Source: Bacteroidales bacterium UBA4788 (lineage in GTDB: Bacteria; Bacteroidota; Bacteroidia; Bacteroidales; VadinHA17). From it: DNA of 64,000 nt. Each line of letters begins with the position of its first letter. The first letter of the stretch is position 1. The stretch covers positions 28,316 to 92,315 of the forward strand of contig DHGW01000049.1 in NCBI GenBank assembly GCA_002402965.1, in the 5' to 3' direction. The position numbers were made by a program, and so were the translations under genes. This document shows, piece after piece, positions 36,758 through 47,198 of the stretch. The notes beneath the pieces were generated by a model. That model did not search any database. It was not told the DNA's origin and saw only the letters and a list, made by a program, of their open reading frames with translations.

Positions 36758-37312
36758 TTACCGCTTTAACCTTACTTCATAATATGCATTGTACTCTAGA
36801 AAAAGTCTCAGGACAGGTTTGAAGCCAGTGAGGTAGAAATACCAGGGTCTCCAAGCCTTGTGCATTTCCAGGCTTACTACATCAAGACCGGCACGCTCAA
36901 GCAACAGGCTCATCCTGTAAGCGTCTATCTCATGGAAGTGCCCCTTGCACCAGAGGAGTTTACCTCTCCGGGGAAGGATAATGAACATCAGGGTTTTATC
37001 AGTCATCACCTTTTTCAGCTCCAGGAGGGTGTGGAGCGGATTGAACTGGTGCTCGATAGTATGACTGTATAGAATGTAGTCATACTTGATGTCATCCTTG
37101 ATGGTGAAGACATCGAGGTCTCCTTCAGTATTGGTAATGTCCGGCTTAAGATTCCCGTTTATGAGTAATTCAGTTAATGGATTTACCTGCCCTACATCCA
37201 GAATGGTTGAGTTTGGTTTAACCTTTCGCCGGAGGTATTTTAATGTGGTACCCATTGCATCCTCAAGCTGTGGAGTAATCTGGTAGGGTGTCTGGGCTAA
37301 CTCGGGTATCAT
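36758..37312 (-). CDS. Class I SAM-dependent methyltransferase
   Basis: A 184-residue protein with a short Rossmann methyltransferase core. Motif I is degenerate (STILDVGQVNPLTELLI), and DYILYSHTIEHQFNPLHTLLELKKVM is the typical later segment with the acceptor-side His. It is shorter than many family members but looks complete. With the glycosyltransferase 14 bases downstream it may belong to a small surface-glycan unit. Confidence 0.75.
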   Translation of the reverse strand: MIPELAQTPYQITPQLEDAMGTTLKYLRRKVKPNSTILDVGQVNPLTELLINGNLKPDITNTEGDLDVFTIKDDIKYDYILYSHTIEHQFNPLHTLLELKKVMTDKTLMFIILPRRGKLLWCKGHFHEIDAYRMSLLLERAGLDVVSLEMHKAWRPWYFYLTGFKPVLRLFLEYNAYYEVRLKR

Positions 37313-37384
37313 TTTTGTGCTCCCTTCTTTGTGTTTATCCTATGCATTATATACTCTTATATGAGCCGTAAGGCGTCAATATGA

Positions 37385-37906
37385 CTATTGCGCCTTACCC
37401 TTGAAGGTCTTCATGAAATCCTCGTAGCTCTGTTTCTGCCAGCTGGTGCCGGCAAAATAGTTCAGCATGGGTTCTATCTGGGCCGGGGTTTTGTATCCTG
37501 ATACCGGTGTTATCAGTTCGCCGCTGGCGGTAAGGAAGACCACCGTGGGAAATCCAAGCTTGCCCTGCAGCAGTGCATATGCAAGCTGGTGAGTCTTACC
37601 GAGGCTCCCGTCGTTAACGAATTTCCTTCCCTGGAAAGTTACCGGTTCCTTGCCTTCGGCATCGAACTTGACAGCGTAGTATTTTGTGTTGAGTATCTCT
37701 GCAATCACGGGATTGGAGAAGGTGTCCTTGTCAAGCTTCTTGCACCACCCGCACCAGTCGGTGTAGGCATCTACGAATATGGGTTTCGGGGTAGTCTTCG
37801 CGAGAGCAACGGCCTCCTCGATTGAATACCATTTCACGTCAGTGCCCTGTGCGGAAACAAACAGGGCGGGAACGGCAAGCAGCAGAATAAATAACAGTCT
37901 CTTCAT
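37385..37906 (-). CDS. Exported thioredoxin-like protein (WCGWCK)
   Basis: A 173-residue protein with a signal peptide (MKRLLFILLLAVPALFVSAQG) and a thioredoxin fold with active site DWCGWCKKLD. The DAYTDWCGWC...FSNPVIAEILNTKYYAVKFDAEG layout matches the thioredoxin_7/DsbD-C-like group. It probably reduces or isomerises periplasmic disulfides. The start at 37906 is preferred to 37933 because it begins the signal peptide. Confidence 0.87.
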   Translation of the reverse strand: MKRLLFILLLAVPALFVSAQGTDVKWYSIEEAVALAKTTPKPIFVDAYTDWCGWCKKLDKDTFSNPVIAEILNTKYYAVKFDAEGKEPVTFQGRKFVNDGSLGKTHQLAYALLQGKLGFPTVVFLTASGELITPVSGYKTPAQIEPMLNYFAGTSWQKQSYEDFMKTFKGKAQ

Positions 37907-37952
37907 ATCAGTCTTTAATTCTAATCGTTTCAATTGGTTACAAATAAGTGCA

Positions 37953-37960
37953 CAAATTTA
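37953..37960 (-). promoter_or_regulatory. Bacteroidota -7 element (TAAATTTG) for thioredoxin-like gene
   Basis: TAAATTTG on the minus strand, about 46 bases before the ATG at 37906. Confidence 0.45.
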
Positions 37961-38087
37961 GTGATTCAGATCAATAACCAAAATTATGCCACAAAGTTCA
38001 ATACAGATGTTTTACGACTCTTTTTTTGGAATGTTTTTTTTATACATTTACACACCACGTAATTCTTTATAAACACGAAATCTGAAA

Positions 38088-39470
38088 ATGGAAAAGATTA
38101 GAAAGACACTTGCCGAATCGAAAGCGGCGAGATGGACTGCCCTTGGGGTAGTGGCATTTACGATGCTGTGCGGTTACTACCTGACTGACGTTATGGCTCC
38201 CCTGAAGACGATGCTTGAGCAGCAGCTCTCATGGTCCAGCAGTGAATACGGGACTTTCACCGGCGCCTATGGCTGGTTTAATGTATTCCTGATTATGCTT
38301 ATTCTGGGAGGCATTATCCTTGACAAGATGGGTGTCCGTTTCACGGGAAAAATGGCAACTCTTCTGATGGTGGCAGGAACCGCAATCAAATACTGGGCGG
38401 TATCAACCAACATGTTTGACGGTCAGATGCTCTTCGGAATTAAGACCCAGGTGCTGGTGGCCGCCCTTGGTTTTGCACTGTTTGGTGTGGGTGTTGAAAC
38501 GGCAGGTATCACAGTTTCAAAAATTATAGTGAAATGGTTCAGGGGCAAGGAACTGGCCCTTGCCATGGGACTTGAGATGGCTACCGCCAGGCTCGGTACC
38601 ATGCTGGCACTCCAGACCTCAGCACCGATTGCAAAGGCTTTAGGGCATGTTTCCATGCCGATACTGATAGCGCTGATACTTCTGTGCATTGGCATGATAG
38701 CATTCTTTATCTACTGCGGGATGGACAAGCGCCTGGATGCTTCCATTGCTGAAGCGGACAAGGATCTGGTCCGGGAACCGGAGGAGAGCTTCAAACTCAA
38801 GGACATCGGGTTCATCCTCAAAAACAGGGGCTGGTGGTACATAGCCATTCTCTGCGTTCTCTTCTATTCAGCTGTCTTTCCGTTCCTCAAGTATGCTTCT
38901 GACCTGATGGTCAATAAATTTGGAGTTGATCCGGCAACCGCAGGGACAATACCCTCTTTGCTTCCTCTGGGCACGATGGTGCTGACACCGTTCTTCGGTA
39001 ACCTGTATGACAGAAAAGGCAAGGGTGCAACGATCATGATAATCGGAGCCATACTGCTCATCTTCGTTCATACAATGTTTTCAATCCCTGTCTTCAACAA
39101 GCCATGGCAAGCCGTGATGCTGATCATCATCCTTGGCATCGGCTTTTCGCTTGTACCGTCAGCAATGTGGCCATCGGTGCCCAAGATTATACCTATGAAG
39201 CAGCTGGGAACAGCGTATGCGCTTATCTTCTGGGTACAGAACTGGGGGTTAATGGGTGTGCCAATGCTTATCGGCTGGGTGCTTGACAAGTATTGCATAA
39301 CCGGGACACGTATGATCGACGGAATCTCCGTTCCGACATACAACTACCAGATCCCGATGATGATTTTCACCTCCCTGGGCCTCCTTGCCATTGTCTTCGG
39401 CTTCCTGCTGAAGGCTGAGGATAAGAAGAAGGGATACGGCCTTGAGATGCCAAATATTGTAAAGGAATAA
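38088..39470 (+). CDS. MFS transporter
   Basis: A 460-residue major facilitator protein with about 12 membrane helices. The loop 2-3 region reads GGIILDKMGVRFTGKMATLL (the DRxGRR-like motif), and its counterpart in the second half is NLYDRKGKGATIMII. It precedes pepD by 16 bases, so a role in peptide or amino-acid uptake or efflux is possible, but the substrate cannot be told from sequence. Confidence 0.85.
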   Translation: MEKIRKTLAESKAARWTALGVVAFTMLCGYYLTDVMAPLKTMLEQQLSWSSSEYGTFTGAYGWFNVFLIMLILGGIILDKMGVRFTGKMATLLMVAGTAIKYWAVSTNMFDGQMLFGIKTQVLVAALGFALFGVGVETAGITVSKIIVKWFRGKELALAMGLEMATARLGTMLALQTSAPIAKALGHVSMPILIALILLCIGMIAFFIYCGMDKRLDASIAEADKDLVREPEESFKLKDIGFILKNRGWWYIAILCVLFYSAVFPFLKYASDLMVNKFGVDPATAGTIPSLLPLGTMVLTPFFGNLYDRKGKGATIMIIGAILLIFVHTMFSIPVFNKPWQAVMLIIILGIGFSLVPSAMWPSVPKIIPMKQLGTAYALIFWVQNWGLMGVPMLIGWVLDKYCITGTRMIDGISVPTYNYQIPMMIFTSLGLLAIVFGFLLKAEDKKKGYGLEMPNIVKE

Positions 39471-39486
39471 TCAACAACAGATAGTT

Positions 39487-40944
39487 ATGAGTGAAATTAA
39501 AAAACTTGAACCGAAGCTTCTGTGGCAATATTTCTATGAAATAACACAGATACCGCGTCCCTCCAAGAAGGAGCACAGGATGACGGAGTACATGAAAAAG
39601 TTCGGCAGCGATCATGGTCTTGAGACCATAGTTGATAAAACCGGCAACGTGATCATCCGCAAACCCGCCACCAAGGGCATGGAGAACCGTAAGGGGATAG
39701 TACTTCAGGCTCACCTTGACATGGTCCCTCAGAAGAATTCAGATAAGAAGTTTGATTTCGAAAAGGATCCCATCGAGACATGGATTGACCAGGGCTGGGT
39801 AAAGGCGAAGGGAACCACCCTTGGTGCAGACAACGGTATGGGTGTGGCGGCTGCCATGGCGGTGCTCACCGATCCCAAACTGGCCCACGGACCCATTGAA
39901 GGTCTCTTTACAGTAGACGAGGAGACCGGAATGACTGGAGCCAGGAACCTTAAGAAGGGAGTGCTCAAGGGAGAGATACTTCTGAATATGGATTCCGAAG
40001 ATGAGGGTGAACTGTACGTGGGATGCGCCGGTGGCATCGATGTGGGCGCCACCCGCAGCTACAAGCAGGAAAAGACCCCGGCCGGAGTTACAGCTTACAA
40101 ACTGAGCCTCAAGGGACTCAGGGGAGGCCATTCCGGTCTTGACATCCATCTGGGCAAAGCCAACGCCAATAAACTGATGTTCAGATTCTTTCAGCAGGCA
40201 GAGCACGACTTCGGCATACGCATAGCAGAATTCACTGGCGGTGATCTCCGCAACGCCATCCCGCGCGAATCCTTCGCTACCATAATAGTGCCTACAATAA
40301 AGAAGGCCCAGTTTGAGAAGTTCATGAAGGGTTACGAGAAGATGTACAGGGCCGAGTTCAAGGAGGTAGACCCGGACATCAAACTAATGTTCAAGGTGTC
40401 AGAAGCTCCTGAAAAAGTCATGAATGAAGCTGATCAGTACCGCATCATAAGAGGCGTATTTGTCTGCCCCAGCGGTGTGCAGCGGATGAGTGCCAGCATG
40501 CCGGGTGTGGTTGAGACTTCAAACAACCTCTCCATTGTCAGGATTGGCAATGGTAAATTCGAAGCCTTCTGCCTGTGCAGGAGCTCGGTTGAGACAGCCA
40601 AGGAAGCCACGGCATGGAAGATTGCTGCAGGATTCCAGCTTGCAGGCTGCGATGTGGAACTGTCGGGCAGCTATCCGGGGTGGAAGCCAAACATGGAAAG
40701 CGCCATACTTGTGACAATGAAGGACACATATAACAAGCTTTACGGTAAGGTTCCGGAGATAAAGGCCATACATGCAGGCCTGGAGTGCGGTATCATCATG
40801 GGCGTTTACCCGAAACTCGATTCAATCAGCTTCGGTCCGACGATCCGTTATCCGCACAGTCCGGATGAGAAAGTGGAAATTGAATCAGTAGACAAGTTCT
40901 GGAACTTCCTGATAGCCACCCTGAAGAATGCGCCGAAGGCATAA
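39487..40944 (+). CDS. pepD: Aminoacyl-histidine dipeptidase (M20C, PepD)
   Basis: A 485-residue cytosolic metallopeptidase of family M20C. Metal and catalytic segments are in family order: LQAHLDMVPQKN, TTLGADNGMGVAAAMAV, TVDEETGMTGA, LLNMDSEDEGELYVGCAGG, and IHAGLECGIIMG near the end. It cleaves Xaa-His and other dipeptides and probably acts on peptides brought in by the POT transporter or by the MFS protein encoded just upstream. Confidence 0.92.
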   Translation: MSEIKKLEPKLLWQYFYEITQIPRPSKKEHRMTEYMKKFGSDHGLETIVDKTGNVIIRKPATKGMENRKGIVLQAHLDMVPQKNSDKKFDFEKDPIETWIDQGWVKAKGTTLGADNGMGVAAAMAVLTDPKLAHGPIEGLFTVDEETGMTGARNLKKGVLKGEILLNMDSEDEGELYVGCAGGIDVGATRSYKQEKTPAGVTAYKLSLKGLRGGHSGLDIHLGKANANKLMFRFFQQAEHDFGIRIAEFTGGDLRNAIPRESFATIIVPTIKKAQFEKFMKGYEKMYRAEFKEVDPDIKLMFKVSEAPEKVMNEADQYRIIRGVFVCPSGVQRMSASMPGVVETSNNLSIVRIGNGKFEAFCLCRSSVETAKEATAWKIAAGFQLAGCDVELSGSYPGWKPNMESAILVTMKDTYNKLYGKVPEIKAIHAGLECGIIMGVYPKLDSISFGPTIRYPHSPDEKVEIESVDKFWNFLIATLKNAPKA

Positions 40945-40982
40945 GGGGAGCAGATCAGGTTTATGCTTTTTAAGGTTGCCAG

Positions 40983-41527
40983 TCATACGGGTATGGGGGT
41001 AGAGAATAGTATTGTCTCTCTCCATTCCCTGGCTCCTTTCACGGCATATGCAGGGTACTCCTTCTCCTTTTCAAGGTCACGAATAAACACCTTGCCTTCG
41101 CCGTCAATCCCGACAAACAGGCCGGCGCCTTCTCCCCAGGAATGGAAGATCAGGCTGGCTGCCCGGTAGTTGAGCGCCGGCCCTGCACCCAGAAGTATGC
41201 CTGCGGCCTCTTCCTTTCCTGCCCCGTCATTGTATTCTCTCCGTATGTTGACCAGCGTCATCAGGTTACCCTCTTCGGGACCTGTCCTCCTTGTCAACAG
41301 GTGAATGGTACGCAGAGGCTCATTGCCGGTGCAGACAAGCCTGCCGCCACGGACCTCCCAGTCGGCAAGCCTGTTTGCCCACAGGTCCGGCCCTGCCCAG
41401 CGACTGTCGGGGTACTTTTCCCACGCTGATGAGTACCCGTTGCCGGAGAACCGGGTGCATGAAGTGAAAAGGAGAATGACAGCCACTGCCACGAGGGGCT
41501 CAGGAAGAGACTTCCGGTTTGTGTCAT
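40983..41527 (-). pseudogene. Remnant of a PhoD-like alkaline phosphatase (N-terminal domain only)
   Basis: An open stretch from a GTG at 41492 encodes 169 residues beginning VAVAVILLFTSC, an incomplete signal peptide with a lipobox. It then shows AGPDLWANRLADWEVRGGRLVCTGNEPLRTIHLLTRRTG and GILLGAGPALNYRAA, which I recognise as the N-terminal domain of alkaline phosphatase D family proteins. The ~400-residue metallophosphatase domain is missing: the frame stops 39 bases from pepD. An ATG at 41527 opens the same region in another frame, as if a shift had occurred in the signal peptide. Both points fit gene decay; a stand-alone short protein is possible. Confidence 0.6.
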
Positions 41528-41534
41528 TATCAGG

Positions 41535-42065
41535 CTATTTGACGGTTATCTCGGCTAAGATATCATCTTTCATAACATTCTGACCTGCTTTCACCCCGAT
41601 TCGGGTGACGGTGCCGGTGACATCCGACTGAATTTCATTTTGCATCTTCATCGCCTCCAGGATCACGAGCGCCTCACCTTTCATCACTGCTGTGCCTTCA
41701 CGTACAAGCACGTCAATTATCTTGCCTGGCATGGGTGCTCTGACCACCAGAGCCTGGCTTTTACCTTTTCCGGTCCTGAGAACCTTTTTCCGCTGCATTG
41801 AGACCGGCGTCTCAACCGTGAACATGTGGCTTATGTCATTGAAGAGGATCTCATATCTGTTCTGCTTCGTGCGAACTATCTCCACAGGGTAACGCCTGTT
41901 CTTCCACAGGATGTGCACTCCGTACTTTTCATCCTCGCACAGCTCAACGGTATAATCTCTTCCGTTCACCCTGATGACGTTCTTCAGGGGGAGGCTGAAT
42001 GCAAATTTGTGTCCCTCGTTCGAGAGCGCGTACAGCTTTTTTATTGTTGGCCTTTCGGGTGTCAT
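41535..42065 (-). CDS. Biotin carboxyl carrier subunit of acyl-CoA carboxylase
   Basis: A 176-residue biotin carrier. The C-terminal biotinyl domain has VILEAMKMQNEI with the biotinylated Lys140; residues 108-115 (VRAPMPGK) start the lipoyl/biotinyl fold. The N-terminal ~90 residues are a separate beta-rich part, as in carrier subunits of three-part propionyl-CoA or oxaloacetate-type carboxylases. It follows the biotin carboxylase gene by nine bases. Confidence 0.92.
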   Translation of the reverse strand: MTPERPTIKKLYALSNEGHKFAFSLPLKNVIRVNGRDYTVELCEDEKYGVHILWKNRRYPVEIVRTKQNRYEILFNDISHMFTVETPVSMQRKKVLRTGKGKSQALVVRAPMPGKIIDVLVREGTAVMKGEALVILEAMKMQNEIQSDVTGTVTRIGVKAGQNVMKDDILAEITVK

Positions 42066-42074
42066 GTCTCGTTA

Positions 42075-43583
<1,509 letters not shown>

Positions 43584-43592
43584 ATGCGAAGT

Positions 43593-43700
43593 TACAATGC
43601 TGAATCCCCTACGGGGAATCGGTTTTATTTGTGCATTTTTCTACAATTCTTGATGGCCGGCAGCCAATTTCACTACTGCCTGTTGCCTGCTGCCTATTGC
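43593..43700 (+). repeat. Intergenic repeat with CCCCTACGGGG hairpin and heptad run
   Basis: Between the carboxyltransferase and biotin carboxylase genes lies ACAATGCTGAAT, then the hairpin CCCCTACGGGG (43606-43616), and further on CTGCCTGTTGCCTGCTGCC, a heptad-like run. The same elements occur at 7099-7210, where the heptad run is inverted. It does not break the operon reading frames. Confidence 0.55.
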
Positions 43701-45257
43701 TTAAAGTGGCATATTGCCATGTTTACGTGAGGGCACCTTCACGCTCTTGTTGCCCAGGGCGGAGAAGGCCGAGAGCAGCTTGGCGCGTGTCTGTGCCGGG
43801 TCAATGACCTCATCAATATAACCCTTCTCGTCTGCAATGAAAGGGTTGGCCACCTTCTCGCGGTATTTCTTCACCAGTTCTTTCTTCAGTGCTGCCGGGT
43901 CCTTTGCCTCCGTCAGCTCGCGACGGTAAAGTATGGCCACGGCCCCGTCGGGTCCCATGACCGCTATCTCAGCCGAGGGCCATGCGAAGTTGAAATCGCC
44001 TCCCATTCCCTTGCTGTTCATGACTATATAGGCTCCGCCATATGCCTTGCGCAGTATCACTGTAATACGCGGCACGGTAGCCTCGGCGTAGGCAAAGAGC
44101 AGTTTGGCCCCATGCCTGATGATGCCGGAGTGCTCCTGGTCCTTGCCGGGAAGGAATCCCGGTACATCCTCGAGTGTGAGGATGGGTATGTTGAAGGCAT
44201 CGCAGAAGCGGATGAAACGGGCACCCTTTGTGGATGAATCGATATCCAGCACACCGGCAAGTACTTTAGGCTGATTGGCCACAACCCCTATAGTCCTGCC
44301 CTCAAAGCGCCCGAAACCGGTGATTATGTTCCCGGCAAAGAGCTCCGAAGTTTCGAAGAAGCTGTTACGGTCAACGATCTGTGTGATCACGTCACGAACA
44401 TCATACGGCTTGTTGGGGTCATCCGGTACGATGTCCCGCAGTTTCGGGTTGAAGTCGGGAGTGTCACCGGTAAAATCGGCCACAGGAGGATTCTCCAGGT
44501 TATTTGAGGGGAGATAGGAGAGGAACTTCCTGACTGCGATGATTGTATTCTCCTCATCATCATAGATCATGTTCGCCACTCCGCTCCTTCGCGCGTGAAC
44601 CTCGGCGCCGCCAAGATCCTCGCTGGTGACCTCCTCATTAAGCACCTCCCTGACCACATTTGGACCTGTGACGAACATGTAGCTGGTATGGCTGGTCATG
44701 AACACCCAGTCAGTCAGCGCGGGTGCATATACTGCCCCGCCGGCTGCAGGTCCCATCACGACAGATATCTGGGGTATGATGCCTGAAGACTGAATTATAT
44801 TGTTGAAGATGACAGCATATCCGTTCAGGCTGGCGATTCCCTCCTGGATTCTTGCCCCGCCGGAGTCATTGATGCCAATGAACGGGGCACCCATTTTCAG
44901 GGCCATCTCCTGCACCTTGGCGATTTTGCGGGCGTGGACGATGCCCAGTGAACCGCCCATAATGGTGAAGTCCTGCGCAAAGGCAAAAACCAGTCTGCCA
45001 TCAATCTTCCCGTGCCCGGTGACGACGCCGTCGCCAAAGGCCAGTTCTACCTTCCCAAACTCCACCCCCTGGTCGGAGGGTGTCACATAAGCGTCAATCT
45101 CCTCGAATGTGCCTTCGTCGAAGAGAAGCGCTATCCTCTCATGGGCGGTAAGCTTGCCCTTTGAATGCTGCTTCCTGATTCGCTCTGCGCTGTACTGTTT
45201 CTTCAGCGCCTCCTCCCTCTCAATGAATGACCTGAAATATTTTCCGTTTATATCCAT
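43701..45257 (-). CDS. Acyl-CoA (propionyl-CoA) carboxylase carboxyltransferase subunit
   Basis: A 518-residue carboxyltransferase of the PccB/methylmalonyl-CoA decarboxylase alpha family. The N-terminal half has AFAQDFTIMGGSLGIVHARKIAK, GINDSGGARIQEGIASLNGY and GPAAGGAVYAPALTDWVFM; the C-terminal half has DVPGFLPGKDQEHSGIIRHGAKLLFAYAEATVPRITVILRKAYGGAYIVMNSKGMGGD. It transfers carboxyl between biotin and an acyl-CoA, most likely propionyl-CoA/methylmalonyl-CoA in an anaerobic Bacteroidota. First gene of the three-gene operon. Confidence 0.93.
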   Translation of the reverse strand: MDINGKYFRSFIEREEALKKQYSAERIRKQHSKGKLTAHERIALLFDEGTFEEIDAYVTPSDQGVEFGKVELAFGDGVVTGHGKIDGRLVFAFAQDFTIMGGSLGIVHARKIAKVQEMALKMGAPFIGINDSGGARIQEGIASLNGYAVIFNNIIQSSGIIPQISVVMGPAAGGAVYAPALTDWVFMTSHTSYMFVTGPNVVREVLNEEVTSEDLGGAEVHARRSGVANMIYDDEENTIIAVRKFLSYLPSNNLENPPVADFTGDTPDFNPKLRDIVPDDPNKPYDVRDVITQIVDRNSFFETSELFAGNIITGFGRFEGRTIGVVANQPKVLAGVLDIDSSTKGARFIRFCDAFNIPILTLEDVPGFLPGKDQEHSGIIRHGAKLLFAYAEATVPRITVILRKAYGGAYIVMNSKGMGGDFNFAWPSAEIAVMGPDGAVAILYRRELTEAKDPAALKKELVKKYREKVANPFIADEKGYIDEVIDPAQTRAKLLSAFSALGNKSVKVPSRKHGNMPL

Positions 45258-45334
45258 AAGTGAACTGTTGGCATAAAATGGCTTCCACGCCGTGAAAACG
45301 GCATGACAAAAGTCATTATTTTGCCTCTGTTATG

Positions 45335-45356
45335 CAAATCTATTTTCGAACGAAAA
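45335..45356 (-). promoter_or_regulatory. Carboxylase operon promoter with abutting inverted repeat
   Basis: On the minus strand the perfect inverted repeat TTTTCGTTCGAAAA (45343-45356) is followed at once by TAGATTTG (45335-45342), a TAnnTTTG -7 element, 77 bases before the carboxyltransferase start. Leader hairpins (GCCGT-GAAA-ACGGC) lie in between. The position suggests an operator for a repressor of the carboxylase genes. Confidence 0.5.
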
Positions 45357-45410
45357 CAGACACCAGGCCATTAATGTTTAATAAACAGGCAGATAAATGT
45401 GGAACAAAAA

Positions 45411-46091
45411 TTATTTCACATATGGCATAATGGCATCTGCCCATACTTTGTAAGCCTTGTATGAGAGATGGAGGCCGTCAACGCTGTAGCTGCGCGGGAG
45501 ATGGTTGTCTGAGTCGGCCATAATGCTGAAGAGGTCGATGTATGTGTATCCGAATTCAGCGGCAAGAGTCTTCAGTTTGCCATTAAGTTCCATGATCTCC
45601 GGCGTTTTGTTGGTGTGGTTTTTGGCCATCCCTGTGGCGGGGTTGACGGGTAGTACGCTCTGGATGTATACCTTCGTACGGGGGGTTTCGCTCTTTAACC
45701 TTTCAAGTATCTTCCTGTAATTGGCGGCTACTTCGTCAGTGGTCATATTGCGCGACAGGTCGTTAACTCCAATCATGATGAAAAGTTTCCTGGGCTGTAG
45801 CTTTGTGATTGCGTCAAGCCGGATCAGGATTCCCTCGGTGATGTCAGCGCTGATACCCCTGTTAAGGCACTTTTTGTTGCCCAGCAGTTCGAACCACTCT
45901 GCACCGTCAGTGATACTGTTGCCCAGGAAGACAATTTCATTCTTAATGTCCGGCAGGTGATCATACATATCCTTGCTGTGCCACCAGTAGGGGGCGAATT
46001 TAGAGCTGTCGACGACTGTGGCCTGAGACTGTGAATTGACGAAAGAGGTTGCGCTGATAAGTGTAACGACCAGCAGAAAGAGTCTTCTCAT
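45411..46091 (-). CDS. Secreted SGNH/GDSL hydrolase
   Basis: A 226-residue esterase/lipase-like protein with a signal peptide (MRRLFLLVVTLISATSFVNSQ). The SGNH blocks are FLGNSITDGAEW (Ser), NRGISADIT (Gly), IGVNDLSRN (Asn) and VDGLHLSYKAY (Asp/His). It probably removes acetyl or other acyl groups from carbohydrates. It overlaps the kinase gene by four bases and is the last of the MFS-kinase-hydrolase operon. Confidence 0.88.
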   Translation of the reverse strand: MRRLFLLVVTLISATSFVNSQSQATVVDSSKFAPYWWHSKDMYDHLPDIKNEIVFLGNSITDGAEWFELLGNKKCLNRGISADITEGILIRLDAITKLQPRKLFIMIGVNDLSRNMTTDEVAANYRKILERLKSETPRTKVYIQSVLPVNPATGMAKNHTNKTPEIMELNGKLKTLAAEFGYTYIDLFSIMADSDNHLPRSYSVDGLHLSYKAYKVWADAIMPYVK

Positions 46092-47188
46092 TTTGTTATG
46101 TTTTTAATTATCTGAACCATATTGTCATATTGTGCTTCCATATCCTGCAGCAGTGTCAGCTGAACCCTCGTGCGCTGAAGGTTATGGAGCGGGTATTTTA
46201 TCTTGTAGTAGTTGTCGCCGTCAATATAATCAGTGAGGAAGCGGGTGGCCATGATGTATGTCAGGAGCTTTGGGGCGAATGGCAGGTATTCAATCTCCGT
46301 GGAGTTGAGCGTGCCTTTGGTTTCCGAAATGAATCCCTCTGCGTAGGCTCTGTATATCTCTATATCCATGGACACGGCAGAAAGGTTCTGGCTGTCTTCC
46401 TCGGCCCTGTTTGTGGCGGTGCGTATCGCATCTCCGAAGTCATAATGCACGTATCCCGGCATCACCGTGTCGAGGTCAATGATCAGCAGGGCCCTGTCAT
46501 TCCGGTCGAAGAGTATATTATTGAACTTCGTGTCGTTGTGAGTGATCCTCAGCGGTATGCGTCCTTCGGCGCCCAGCCTGAGGATAGTCTTCATCTCATC
46601 CTCGCGACTGGTAATCTCCTCAATTTCCTTTCTGACTGATTCCACCCTGCCTGCGGGGTCTTTCCCAATCACACTGTGGAATGTATCCAGGCGCTTTGCG
46701 ATGTTGTGGAAGTCAGGTATCGTCTCATGCAGCGGTTCGCCGGGGAGGTCGGCCAGCATAGCCTGGAACCTGCCGGTGATCCTGCCTCCTTCAAAAGCCT
46801 TATGCCGGCTGTCAACCCTCTCATAAGACCTGTGGTCGGAGATGAAGATGAACATCCTCCAGTATCTTCCCTCGTCGTCGGTTATGAATGATCTTCCGGT
46901 CTCCCTGCCTGGTGTCAGGGTAAGAGACTCCCGCTTCACATCGCTGCCCGGAATTAAAGCAATCTTTTTCCCAAGGTGCGCAGTCACCCTTTCCATGTTC
47001 TCCTGGAGGGCGGGGATATCCTTGAAAACGTTGGTGTTAAGCCTCTGGAGAATATAATCGTCACACTCCTTTTCAGCAGTAATGATACGGTAGGTGTCAT
47101 GGATGTGGCCTGGTCCGAACGCCTTGCCTTCCAGGAACGATCCTTCCGCACTGAAACGGCTGAAAATCCTTTTAAGGTCAGGTTCCAT
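46088..47188 (-). CDS. NahK-like sugar kinase (aminoglycoside phosphotransferase fold)
   Basis: A 366-residue APH-fold kinase. The catalytic loop reads RITHNDTKFNNILFD and the metal-binding segment LIIDLDTVMPGYVHYDFGDAIR, as in N-acetylhexosamine 1-kinase (NahK). Upstream is a sugar MFS transporter (10 bases away) and downstream a secreted SGNH hydrolase, so phosphorylation of an imported amino sugar or hexose is likely. Choline or homoserine kinases share the fold and cannot be fully excluded. Confidence 0.83.
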   Translation of the reverse strand: MEPDLKRIFSRFSAEGSFLEGKAFGPGHIHDTYRIITAEKECDDYILQRLNTNVFKDIPALQENMERVTAHLGKKIALIPGSDVKRESLTLTPGRETGRSFITDDEGRYWRMFIFISDHRSYERVDSRHKAFEGGRITGRFQAMLADLPGEPLHETIPDFHNIAKRLDTFHSVIGKDPAGRVESVRKEIEEITSREDEMKTILRLGAEGRIPLRITHNDTKFNNILFDRNDRALLIIDLDTVMPGYVHYDFGDAIRTATNRAEEDSQNLSAVSMDIEIYRAYAEGFISETKGTLNSTEIEYLPFAPKLLTYIMATRFLTDYIDGDNYYKIKYPLHNLQRTRVQLTLLQDMEAQYDNMVQIIKNITK

Positions 47189-47198
47189 GGCCGGTCTG

